DNA of 64,000 nt from Eubacterium sp. (lineage in GTDB: Bacteria; Bacillota; Clostridia; Oscillospirales; Acutalibacteraceae), in assembly GCA_029258375.1 (NCBI GenBank), contig JARHZA010000001.1:849564-913563 (forward strand), in the 5' to 3' direction. The notes under the pieces were generated by a model that searched no databases, was not told the DNA's origin, and saw only the letters and a program-made list of their open reading frames with translations. Position numbers and translations under genes: made by a program. Position 1 is the first letter of the stretch. The number at the start of each line of letters is the position of its first letter. Below are positions 1-8,970 of this stretch, in pieces.

Positions 1-1
1 A

Positions 2-1351
2 GCTTATGGCGGTAAACCACGTTTAGCAGACCTTAATGCTGGTGCTGGTATCGGTACTGGTTACAACCAAGACTATGCTGGTACAATCACTATCAATGGC
101 GGTGTTGTATTCGCAGAAGCTGGCAACAAGAGATGTAGAAGCATTGGTGGTACAAATATCATCAATAAGCCTTCAGATAACGGCACATTCACAACAGGTA
201 AGAATGGTAATGCAGTTATAATCGCTAAAACAATCGGCGACCTTAGCCAACAGGCTAAATGGGATGCTATCGTAGTTTCAGGTGAATTTGATGAAAATTC
301 AGCTAAACTTAATGGTAACAAAGTTGTTTTAGAAGGTAAAAATGCAAACTTCAACGTTTATGGCAACCCAGTTGTTGACTACGATTTAGAAGTTGTTAAA
401 GGAACTACATTAACAGTTGGTCAAAACGAAGTAGACGGAAGATACTACAATGCAAACTTAGGCATTGCAAAAGGTAGCAAACTTATCAATAATGGTGCTA
501 TCAATCTTGGAACAGTAGTTAAAGGCTCAAGCGACCACTCAGTATTAACTTTATTTGGTGGTAAAGCTCAAACTTCTGGCGAAGGTATCCTTAAGCAAGT
601 TGAAAAAACTGCAGTAAGACTTCCTCTTTCAGAAGATTTAGTAAGCATGGAAGCAGCTAACGATTTAACATACAACGGTTCTAAACAAGAATTAGCTGTA
701 AATGTTAAACTTGTTGACTTATGGGGATATGATCAAGATTTCGCATCACCTAAAGAATATACAGTTGCATATGCAGATGCACTTAGCGCTGGCGAAACAA
801 CTGTTACAGTAACTTCAACTGGTAAGGGTAACCTTATTGGTACAGATTCAGTTGAACTTAAATATTCAATTGCACAAGCTGACTTCAATATTGATGTAGC
901 TAAAGAAGTTGAAGTTGTAAGTGGCGAAACTGATGTTTTATCAAAACTTCCAACAGCAACAGTTTCTGTTGATGCTTCAATCAAAGACGACCTTAAGAAA
1001 TTAGGTGCTGGCAAACTTGCTTGGTTCTTCGACGAAGATCACAAACAAGCAGTTGCAGCTGATTCACTTAAAGATTTAGCTGCTGGTGAAACAGTAACAT
1101 TATATTGGACTTACAATCACGAAGATACAAACTTCGTAAATGATAAGGCTGGTAGCACAGTTGTTAAAGTTGTAGCTGGTTCAAGCGTTGATAACAACGG
1201 TTCAAACAGCCAAGATGGCAATAACAACAACACAACATCACCTAATACAGGTCTTGATGAAAATGTTCTTTTCTGGGCAATCGCTATGCTTGCTTCAGGC
1301 AGCGTTTTAACAGGCGTACTTGCTTCTAAAAAAAGAAAATTTAATCAATAA
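2..1351 (+). CDS. Cell-surface protein, C-terminal part (5' truncated by window edge), with sortase-type sorting signal
   Basis: Frame open from base 2 through the 647..1351 ORF. C-terminus ...TTSPNTGLDENVLFWAIAMLASGSVLTGVLASKKRKFNQ = LPXTG-like SPNTG + hydrophobic segment + basic tail. Confidence 0.8.
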   Translation, partial: AYGGKPRLADLNAGAGIGTGYNQDYAGTITINGGVVFAEAGNKRCRSIGGTNIINKPSDNGTFTTGKNGNAVIIAKTIGDLSQQAKWDAIVVSGEFDENSAKLNGNKVVLEGKNANFNVYGNPVVDYDLEVVKGTTLTVGQNEVDGRYYNANLGIAKGSKLINNGAINLGTVVKGSSDHSVLTLFGGKAQTSGEGILKQVEKTAVRLPLSEDLVSMEAANDLTYNGSKQELAVNVKLVDLWGYDQDFASPKEYTVAYADALSAGETTVTVTSTGKGNLIGTDSVELKYSIAQADFNIDVAKEVEVVSGETDVLSKLPTATVSVDASIKDDLKKLGAGKLAWFFDEDHKQAVAADSLKDLAAGETVTLYWTYNHEDTNFVNDKAGSTVVKVVAGSSVDNNGSNSQDGNNNNTTSPNTGLDENVLFWAIAMLASGSVLTGVLASKKRKFNQ

Positions 1352-1363
1352 TATTTAACGATG

Positions 1364-1400
1364 AAGGCAGCGTAAGTCATTACGTTGCCTTTGTTTTTTT
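1364..1400 (+). terminator. Rho-independent terminator
   Basis: aaggcagcgtaa-gtca-ttacgttgccttt followed by a T-run. Confidence 0.75.
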
Positions 1401-1538
1401 GAAAGTGAATATCTATTTATATTAAAATTCATAATTAGGCTCTATGATTTAAAAATTTGTTATTAAAAACCCTTAATTCTTAATGAATTTACTTTTAATA
1501 TTTTAAGTAATATTTGAAATAATAAGAAAGGTGATTTT

Positions 1539-2483
1539 ATGTATAAGGATAGTAAAAAAGTAGCAATTGTTGGTGTTGGTATGGTAGGTATGAGTTTTGC
1601 CTACGCACTTTTAAATCAAAATATTTGTGATGAACTTTGTTTGATTGATATAAATAAAACAAGGGCAGAAGGCGAAGCAGCAGACCTTTCACACGGTTTA
1701 CCATTTGCTCCAACTAATATGAAGATTTATTCAGGCGATTATGAAGATTGTTGTGATATGGATGTAGTTATAATATGTGCAGGTGCACCACAACTACCTG
1801 GTGAAACAAGGCGAGATCTTTTGCAGAAAAACTATCGAATTTTTAAATCAATTGTACGGCCAATAGTTGAGAGTGGATTTAATGGCGTGTTTCTTGTAGC
1901 AACTAATCCAGTAGATGTAATGACACAAGTTGTTTATGCATTATCTGGTTTTCCGAGTGGAAGAGTTCTTGGCTCAGGCACTACTCTTGATTCAGCACGA
2001 TTACGCTTTATGATGAGCGATTATTTCCATATTAACCCAAGAAATGTTCATGCGTATGTGATAGGGGAACATGGCGATTCAGAATTTGTTGCTTGGAGTA
2101 ATGCAATGATTTCAGTAATTCCAATAGATAGGTTTGTAAAAGACAATGATCATATTATGGATGATTTGAAAAAGATTGCAGTTGACGTAAGAGAATCTGC
2201 TTATAAGATTATAGCGGCAAAAAGAGCAACTTATTACGGTATTGGTATGGTTCTTGCAAGATTAACAAGGGCAATACTTTATGACGAAAATTCTGTTTTT
2301 ACCGTTTCAGCATTTTTAAAAGGCGAATATGATAAAAATGGTTTTTATATCGGTGTTCCAGCTGTTATTAACAGAAATGGTGTTAAAGAAATTTTAGAAC
2401 TTGAACTTAATGAAGAAGAAAATAAGTTGTTTGATACATCTTGTGATATTATTAAAGAAATGCTTGATGAAATAGGTATGTAA
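1539..2483 (+). CDS. ldh: L-lactate dehydrogenase
   Basis: NAD-binding GVGMVGMSFAYAL; ATNPVDVMT; catalytic-region IGEHGDSEFVAWS; RBS gaaaggtg. Confidence 0.95.
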   Translation: MYKDSKKVAIVGVGMVGMSFAYALLNQNICDELCLIDINKTRAEGEAADLSHGLPFAPTNMKIYSGDYEDCCDMDVVIICAGAPQLPGETRRDLLQKNYRIFKSIVRPIVESGFNGVFLVATNPVDVMTQVVYALSGFPSGRVLGSGTTLDSARLRFMMSDYFHINPRNVHAYVIGEHGDSEFVAWSNAMISVIPIDRFVKDNDHIMDDLKKIAVDVRESAYKIIAAKRATYYGIGMVLARLTRAILYDENSVFTVSAFLKGEYDKNGFYIGVPAVINRNGVKEILELELNEEENKLFDTSCDIIKEMLDEIGM

Positions 2484-2517
2484 AAAAAGCTCTGTACGCA
2501 AAGTACAGAGCTTTTTT
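2481..2517 (+). terminator. Rho-independent terminator after ldh
   Basis: aaaaaagctctgtac-gcaaa-gtacagagctttttt. Confidence 0.85.
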
Positions 2518-2526
2518 GTTTTATAA

Positions 2527-3213
2527 TCATTTATTATCTTCAAGTAAGTAAGTACCGCTTGAAAGAACGGCAATGGCGTATTTACCGAATTTGTAGTATT
2601 CCTTAACGTTTTCTTCAAACTGAATATAGTCAGAAACTGTAAAATTCATTCCATCAATTTTTCTAACTTTATTACCGTGTGAACAAACATATACGTCACC
2701 GTCGTCAATTGAAATGTGGGTTGGATTGATAAAAGTAGTTGATTCTTTTCCACCAATTCTTAAATCAACCTGCATTGTTTGTGCTGAATAACGAATAGCA
2801 CAATGTTCAGCAGGGCATATAGTCCAGTAGTATTTTCCGTCAAGTGCGAGTTGATTTACAACTTCATCATGATATGTGAAATATCCACTCCAAGAAAGTT
2901 CGCCTTCTCTGTCAAATATACCAGCTTCGCCATTTGGGTAAATAACAAGAACCCTTTTATCATAAAGAATTGCAGAATTACATTGAACAAAGTTTGGTAT
3001 AGTTTCAATTACATTTTGAAAGATAGGACCAAACTTTTTTAAAAGATAAGCATTTTTTGTAAGAACCTCTTTTGTTTTTGTTTCAAAGTTAACAACACTG
3101 TAAGATGCTTTGAATTGTGTGGCATTTAAAAGAGGTGTTTTTTCAACGATAATTGCTTTTGAATCATTGTATTTTAATATGTCTGCAATTTCTTTTGTAC
3201 TTATTCTAATCAC
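2527..3213 (-). CDS. Hypothetical protein (possible beta-propeller/YncE-like repeats), downstream of rex
   Basis: 228-aa ORF, 3 nt from the rex stop; repetitive beta-rich sequence. Confidence 0.7.
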   Translation of the reverse strand: MIRISTKEIADILKYNDSKAIIVEKTPLLNATQFKASYSVVNFETKTKEVLTKNAYLLKKFGPIFQNVIETIPNFVQCNSAILYDKRVLVIYPNGEAGIFDREGELSWSGYFTYHDEVVNQLALDGKYYWTICPAEHCAIRYSAQTMQVDLRIGGKESTTFINPTHISIDDGDVYVCSHGNKVRKIDGMNFTVSDYIQFEENVKEYYKFGKYAIAVLSSGTYLLEDNK

Positions 3214-3216
3214 GAA

Positions 3217-3852
3217 TTATTCCTCCGTTGCAGTAAGGAATCCTAAAGTCATAAGACTATCAGTTAAATGTACATTCTCAACAAGAACTTCTGGATGTGC
3301 CATTGAAATATCATAGTTGCTGAAATTCCAAAAACTTTTAACACCAAGGTTAATAAGTAAATCTGTAAGTTCTTTCATATCATTTGAAGGAATACAAATA
3401 ACAGCACACATAGGTTTATTATCAATGCAAAAGTTTTCAATATAATCAATATTTCTTACAGGGATTCCTTTAATCATATTGCCACATAAAGCTTCGTTTT
3501 TATCAAAAATACCAATAAGTTTAAATCCGCTATTAACACTGAAAATTTTGTTGCAAACAGCTTTGCCAAGGTTACCAGCACCAATAAGAATTGTTTTTCT
3601 TTCCTTATCAACAGCAAGAATTTCACCAATTTTCGCATGAAGTTCAGGAACGTTGTAACCATATCCTTGTTGACCAAAACCACCAAAGCAGTTAAAGTCG
3701 TGTCTTATTTGAGATGCAGTAAGACCCATTCTGTTAGCAAGTTCTTTTGAACTAATTCTTATAATTCCGTTTTCTTTTAAACTTTGAAGAAAACGGTAGT
3801 AACGTGGAAGTCGTTTAATAACGGAGATAGAAATCTCATCCTTTTTATCCAT
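3217..3852 (-). CDS. rex: Redox-sensing transcriptional repressor Rex
   Basis: Winged-helix ISSKELANRMGLTASQIRHDFNCFGGFGQQGYGYNV and Rossmann segment ILIGAGNLGKAV. Confidence 0.95.
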   Translation of the reverse strand: MDKKDEISISVIKRLPRYYRFLQSLKENGIIRISSKELANRMGLTASQIRHDFNCFGGFGQQGYGYNVPELHAKIGEILAVDKERKTILIGAGNLGKAVCNKIFSVNSGFKLIGIFDKNEALCGNMIKGIPVRNIDYIENFCIDNKPMCAVICIPSNDMKELTDLLINLGVKSFWNFSNYDISMAHPEVLVENVHLTDSLMTLGFLTATEE

Positions 3853-3882
3853 TTTGTTCTACCTCTTTTCTATAAATTATAA

Positions 3883-5058
3883 TTATTTAGACATATTTGT
3901 AATTGTTTCCATTACGTAATCACCAAATTCTTCACAAGTACATCCAGTGTCACGTCCTGTTATAGAAAGTTTCTTTTCTTCAAACATACATTTATCAAGT
4001 GCAGCTTCAAGTGCGTTAGCTTTGTCTTGGTAACCAATATGTGATAAAAGCATAGCAGATGCACGGAGCATACTACATGGATCTGCATATTGACCTCTAC
4101 CCTCAGAAATCATTCTTGGTGCTGAACCATGAATAGCTTCAAACATAGCATATTTTTTACCAATATTTGCAGAACCAGCAGTACCTACACCACCTTGGAA
4201 TTCAGCAGCTTCATCAGTGATAATATCGCCATAAAGGTTTGGAAGAACAAAAACTTTAAAGTCTTTTCTTCTTAATGGATCAATAAGTTTTGCTGTTGTA
4301 ATATCAATATACCAGTCATCTGTAACAATATCTGGGTATTCTTCGCCAATTTTCTTTGCAGTGTTAAGGAATTTTCCGTCTGTTGTTTTAATGATGTTTG
4401 CTTTTGTTATGATAGAAACTTTGCCCTTGTTGTTCTTTTTAGCGTATTCATACGCAAGGCGAGCAATTCTGTCACAGCCTTCTTGTGTTGCAACTGTGAA
4501 GTCAACAGCAAGGTCATCAGTAATGTTAACGCCATATGAACCTACTGCGTAGCCACCTTCTGTGTTTTCACGGAAGAAAGTCCAGTCAATTCCTTCTTCA
4601 GGAACTTTAACAGGTCTCATATTTGCAAAAAGGTCAAGAGCTTTTCTCATTGCAACGTTTGCAGATTCAACATTTGGCCAACCATCTCCTTGGCGAGGTG
4701 TTGTTGTAGGACCTTTAAGAATAACATGGCAAGATTTTAGTTCTTCAAGAACATCATCAGGAATTGCTTTGAGACAAGCCGCTCTGTTTTCAATTGTAAG
4801 TCCATCAATTTCTTTAAACTTAACTTTGCCACTTGCAACTTCATCCTTAAGAAGAAAAGATAAAACTCTTTCACTTTCTTTTGTGATTACTGGTCCTATG
4901 CCATCACCACCACAAATACCAATTACAATTGTATCAAGTTTTTCGTAGTCAATAAAATCTTTGTCTTCTTTAATTTGTTTTGCACGAGCAAGTTGACCTT
5001 CCATAAGTGTACGGAATTTTTCAACTGCTTCGTCAATTGCTTTTTTATCATCTGTCAT
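3883..5058 (-). CDS. icd: Isocitrate/isopropylmalate dehydrogenase family (probably isocitrate dehydrogenase)
   Basis: GGDGIGPVITKESERVL; FRENTEGGYAVGSYG; NLYGDIITDEAAEFQGGVGTAGSANIG; directly downstream of aconitase. Confidence 0.9.
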   Translation of the reverse strand: MTDDKKAIDEAVEKFRTLMEGQLARAKQIKEDKDFIDYEKLDTIVIGICGGDGIGPVITKESERVLSFLLKDEVASGKVKFKEIDGLTIENRAACLKAIPDDVLEELKSCHVILKGPTTTPRQGDGWPNVESANVAMRKALDLFANMRPVKVPEEGIDWTFFRENTEGGYAVGSYGVNITDDLAVDFTVATQEGCDRIARLAYEYAKKNNKGKVSIITKANIIKTTDGKFLNTAKKIGEEYPDIVTDDWYIDITTAKLIDPLRRKDFKVFVLPNLYGDIITDEAAEFQGGVGTAGSANIGKKYAMFEAIHGSAPRMISEGRGQYADPCSMLRASAMLLSHIGYQDKANALEAALDKCMFEEKKLSITGRDTGCTCEEFGDYVMETITNMSK

Positions 5059-5070
5059 ACTAAGTTCTCC

Positions 5071-7008
5071 TTATTTGTTCATTTCTCTTGTATAATCTAA
5101 AAGTCCACCACAAAGAAGCATTTTTCTTTGGCGTTCTGATAAATGAGAAGATTCAAGTTCATATTCTTCATTTTTTGTAATATTCTTAAGAATAACAGGT
5201 TTGTTGTTTTCGATGCAGTCTCTAATTGAAATAAGTGAAAGTTCGTCCATCTGGTCAATTTTATCGTAATCAGCTTCATTTTTAAATGTAAATGGAAGAA
5301 TACCAGCATTTACAAGGTTTGCAACGTGAATTCTTGCAAAACTCTTTGTGATTACAGCTTTAACACCAAGGTAAAGTGGAACAAGAGCAGCATGTTCACG
5401 GCTTGAACCTTGTCCATAGTTTGCTCCACCAATGATAAATCCTTTTCCTTCAGCTTTAATTCTTTCAGGGAATGTTTCATCACATACACCAAAGCAGAAC
5501 TGTGAAAGGTGAGGAATGTTTGAACGATAAGGTAAAATCTTTGCACCAGCTGGCATAATATGGTCTGTAGTAATGTTGTCTTCAACTTTAAGTACAGCTT
5601 TTGCAGTGATTTCTTCTGGTAATGGTTCAGTTTTTGGGAAAGGTTTAATGTTTGGACCTCTTAACACTTCAACATCTTTAGCTTCTTCTTCAGTAGCAGG
5701 AGCGTCTATCATATTATCGTTAATAATGAAGTGTTCAGGCATTGTAATTTTTGGAGCTTCGCCAAGTTCTCTTGGGTCAGTAAGGTAGCCAGTAAGAGCA
5801 GATGCAGCAGCAACTTCTGGAGAAACAAGGTAAATACCTGCATCTTTTGTTCCGCTTCTGCCTTCAAAGTTTCTGTTAAATGTACGAAGTGATACGCCTT
5901 TTGAGTTAGGGCTTTGTCCCATACCAATACAAGGACCGCAAGCAGATTCAAGTATTCTTGCTCCTGCGTTAATCATATCTGAAAGTGCTCCGTTAAGGGC
6001 AAGCATATTAAGAACTTGCTTTGAACCAGGTGCGATACAAAGAGAAACTGTTGGACAAACTGTTTTGCCTTTAAGGATTGAAGCTACTTTCATTAAATCT
6101 GTAAATGAAGAGTTTGTGCAAGAACCAATAGCAACTTGGTCAACTTTAATTTTTCCAATTTCATCTGTTGATTTAACTTGGTCTGGCATATGTGGGCAAG
6201 CAGCCATTGGAGTTAGTGAACATAAGTCAATATCAATAACTTCATCATATACTGCGTCATCGTCAGCAGAAAGTTCCACCCAGTCTTTTTCACGGTCTTG
6301 TGCTTTAAGAAACGCAAGTGTGATTTCATCTGAAGGGAAGATAGAAGTTGTTGCGCCAAGTTCAGCACCCATATTTGTGATTGTAGCACGTTCTGGAACA
6401 GAAAGAGTTTTTACACCGTCTCCACCGTATTCAATAATTTTGCCAACTCCGCCTTTTACACTCATAATTCTTAAAACTTCAAGGATTACGTCTTTAGCTG
6501 AAACCCATGGTTTAAGATATCCGTGAAGGTTAATTCTTGTCATTTTTGGCATTGGAATATAGTAAGTACCGCCGCCCATTGCAACAGCAACGTCAAGTCC
6601 GCCAGCACCCATTGCAAGCATTCCTATACCACCACCGGTTGGAGTATGGCTATCTGATCCAATAAGTGTTTTTCCAGGAATGCCAAATCTTTCAAGATGA
6701 ACTTGGTGGCAAATACCATTACCAGGTCTTGAAAAATAAATTCCGTGTTTTTTAGTTACTGTTCTAATGTAACGATGGTCGTCTGCGTTTTCAAATCCAG
6801 TTTGTAAAGTATTGTGGTCTATGTATGCAACACTTTTTTCTGTTTTAACACGATCAACGCCCATAGCTTCAAATTCAAGATAAGCCATAGTACCTGTTGC
6901 GTCTTGAGTAAGAGTTTGATCTATTCTAAGACCGATTTCTGTACCCGCAACCATTTCACCTTCAACGAGGTGGGATTTTATAAGTTTTTGAGCAAGTGTA
7001 AGTCCCAT
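5071..7008 (-). CDS. acnA: Aconitate hydratase
   Basis: Fe-S motifs IGSCTNSSFTD and ACGPCIGMGQSP; GGANYGQGSSREHAALVP. Confidence 0.95.
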   Translation of the reverse strand: MGLTLAQKLIKSHLVEGEMVAGTEIGLRIDQTLTQDATGTMAYLEFEAMGVDRVKTEKSVAYIDHNTLQTGFENADDHRYIRTVTKKHGIYFSRPGNGICHQVHLERFGIPGKTLIGSDSHTPTGGGIGMLAMGAGGLDVAVAMGGGTYYIPMPKMTRINLHGYLKPWVSAKDVILEVLRIMSVKGGVGKIIEYGGDGVKTLSVPERATITNMGAELGATTSIFPSDEITLAFLKAQDREKDWVELSADDDAVYDEVIDIDLCSLTPMAACPHMPDQVKSTDEIGKIKVDQVAIGSCTNSSFTDLMKVASILKGKTVCPTVSLCIAPGSKQVLNMLALNGALSDMINAGARILESACGPCIGMGQSPNSKGVSLRTFNRNFEGRSGTKDAGIYLVSPEVAAASALTGYLTDPRELGEAPKITMPEHFIINDNMIDAPATEEEAKDVEVLRGPNIKPFPKTEPLPEEITAKAVLKVEDNITTDHIMPAGAKILPYRSNIPHLSQFCFGVCDETFPERIKAEGKGFIIGGANYGQGSSREHAALVPLYLGVKAVITKSFARIHVANLVNAGILPFTFKNEADYDKIDQMDELSLISIRDCIENNKPVILKNITKNEEYELESSHLSERQRKMLLCGGLLDYTREMNK

Positions 7009-7208
7009 TAACTAAGCCTCCAAAATAGTTATTAAAAATTTTGTCAATATATTTTACATTATTGTTTTTTTATTGTCAATATTAAAGATATAATTATTCA
7101 TATTATATTAAAAAATATCAATAGTATATCAATGTGTTGAAATAATTGGTTTGTTATGATACAATATTATAGGCATTTTGGGCATAATAACACAAAGGGT
7201 GTGTTTAA

Positions 7209-7943
7209 GTGTCTTTAATGGAAAATGAAAACGAAATAACAAATGAACAAAGCAGTAACGAATCAAAAGAGCAGGGAGTTTTTGAAACTGGGTCTATAAC
7301 AGTTGAAAATAATGGTCATTTTATTCATTGCTTAACAATAATTGGTCAAATTGAGGGGCACTATATTCTTCCAAGTCAAAATAAAACAACAAAATATGAG
7401 CACGTCATTCCTCAACTCGTTGCAATCGAAGAAAGCAAAGATATTGAGGGATTGCTTATTATTTTGAACACTGTTGGCGGAGATGTTGAGGCAGGGCTTG
7501 CAATTGCAGAACTTTTATCAACAATGAAAACACCAACAGCTTCTCTTGTTCTTGGAGGAGGTCATTCAATTGGTGTACCACTTGCAGTATCTTGTCAAAA
7601 AAGTTTTATTGTTCCAAGTGCAACAATGACGATTCATCCGGTTAGATTAAATGGTCTTGTTTTAGGTGTGCCACAAACTTTATCCTATTTTGAAAAAATG
7701 CAAGATAGAATAGTTAAATTTGTTGAAAGCAATTCTAAAATTTCATCACAAGATTTTAGAAATCTTATGATGAAAACTGGCGAACTTGTAATGGACGTTG
7801 GAACTGTTCTTGACGGTGAAGGTGCAGTGCAATGTGGGCTTGTTGACGAACTTGGTGGACTTTCAGATGCGTTAGATTTTCTTAATGAAACTATTGAAAA
7901 TAATAAGCATAGTGAAAAGAAAAGCAATTGTAAGGGGTGTTAA
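7209..7943 (+). CDS. tepA: ClpP-like translocation-enhancing protease TepA family
   Basis: ClpP-class fold: [43 protein letters not shown]; neighbour of YlzJ-like and FtsK as commonly seen in Firmicutes. Confidence 0.85.
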   Translation: MSLMENENEITNEQSSNESKEQGVFETGSITVENNGHFIHCLTIIGQIEGHYILPSQNKTTKYEHVIPQLVAIEESKDIEGLLIILNTVGGDVEAGLAIAELLSTMKTPTASLVLGGGHSIGVPLAVSCQKSFIVPSATMTIHPVRLNGLVLGVPQTLSYFEKMQDRIVKFVESNSKISSQDFRNLMMKTGELVMDVGTVLDGEGAVQCGLVDELGGLSDALDFLNETIENNKHSEKKSNCKGC

Positions 7944-7947
7944 GTTA

Positions 7948-8166
7948 ATGCTTTGGTCAGTAATAAACGAAACAGATATTTTCTATAATGAAAATTCAAT
8001 TACAAGAAATAGCAGTATCCGTTCAAGTAATCCTTATGATTATTTATGTAATGGATATTTTTTAGATAATGGTTCGTTTTTTGGAGGGGATAATTTTGTC
8101 AATTTTAACAGCGATATTTCAAGCAATAGGACAGGCAATAGCGTTTATATTTCCGTTGTCAGATAG
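7948..8166 (+). CDS. YlzJ-like small protein
   Basis: ATG 7948 preceded by RBS aaggggtg; begins MLWSVINETDIFYNEN; position between tepA and ftsK matches ylzJ order. Sub-ORF of the 7885..8166 track entry. Confidence 0.55.
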   Translation: MLWSVINETDIFYNENSITRNSSIRSSNPYDYLCNGYFLDNGSFFGGDNFVNFNSDISSNRTGNSVYISVVR

Positions 8167-8956
8167 CGGTCATGCTTCAATATTTCAAGATTTTTCATCT
8201 CGTTATTCAGGCAAATACACTGAACTTACGGGATTGATTTACATAGGAATTGCAATAGGCATAATTATTGCTTTTTATAAGTTGTTTATAAAACTTACAT
8301 ACGAATTTTTTGCTGGTTTTAATGATCTTTTTCATAAAAGACTTGATATTAGTAATTTTTCTACCAGACGTAAGTTTACATATTTAACGCTTATTCCATT
8401 TGTGTTTATGTTGTTATATCTTATTCCAATTGGTGATAAAGGCAATATATATCAATGTATAAGAATGCTATCATATGACGGTAACCTTCTCTCTGAAGGT
8501 ATATGTTTTGTAGTAACAGCAACTTTATTATTATTAGCATCAATAAAACTTACTAAAAGTGAAAAGTCAAAGCAATTTACATTACCTGATGCAGTTATTT
8601 TAGGTGTTGCCATTTTTTTCACTTTACCTCTTGCAGGGCTTTCTCTTTGTGCAACCGTACTTTCTGTGTCAATTTTGTTAAATGTAAATAAAAAAGCAGC
8701 ATTACGTTATTTTGTTGCAATATCAGCTCCTATCCTTATTGTTAAAGGAATAGTAGAAATAGTATCTTGTGTAACGTATGTAAATATTATTGCGGGAATT
8801 ATTGGTGTTGTTTTGGGCGCAGTTTTTTCATTCTTTGCGTGCAAGTTCCTTATATTCATTGTGAAAACATATAGATTAAAGTATTTTTCATATTACAACT
8901 ATTCTCTTGGTATCATATTAGTTATCGTAGGGGTTATAGAAATTTTAGCAAAATAA
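8096..8956 (+). CDS. Polytopic membrane protein, degenerate UppP/BacA-like
   Basis: TTG start at 8096 after ggagggg RBS; N-terminus SILTAIFQAIGQAIAFIFPLSDSGHASIFQDF resembles UppP GxxQGxTEFLPxSSSGHL but lacks the catalytic Glu; repeated TM segments. Confidence 0.6.
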   Translation: MSILTAIFQAIGQAIAFIFPLSDSGHASIFQDFSSRYSGKYTELTGLIYIGIAIGIIIAFYKLFIKLTYEFFAGFNDLFHKRLDISNFSTRRKFTYLTLIPFVFMLLYLIPIGDKGNIYQCIRMLSYDGNLLSEGICFVVTATLLLLASIKLTKSEKSKQFTLPDAVILGVAIFFTLPLAGLSLCATVLSVSILLNVNKKAALRYFVAISAPILIVKGIVEIVSCVTYVNIIAGIIGVVLGAVFSFFACKFLIFIVKTYRLKYFSYYNYSLGIILVIVGVIEILAK

Positions 8957-8970
8957 TTTAAGAGGTTCTT

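Noticed and set aside
2527-3852. Similar IRISTKEIA / IRISSKELA strings in the Rex-adjacent protein and Rex
   Set aside because: Short match only, no wider similarity; probably chance.
5573-6526. Several antisense ORFs over aconitase (5573..5788, 6065..6526)
   Set aside because: Shadow ORFs opposite a strongly supported gene.
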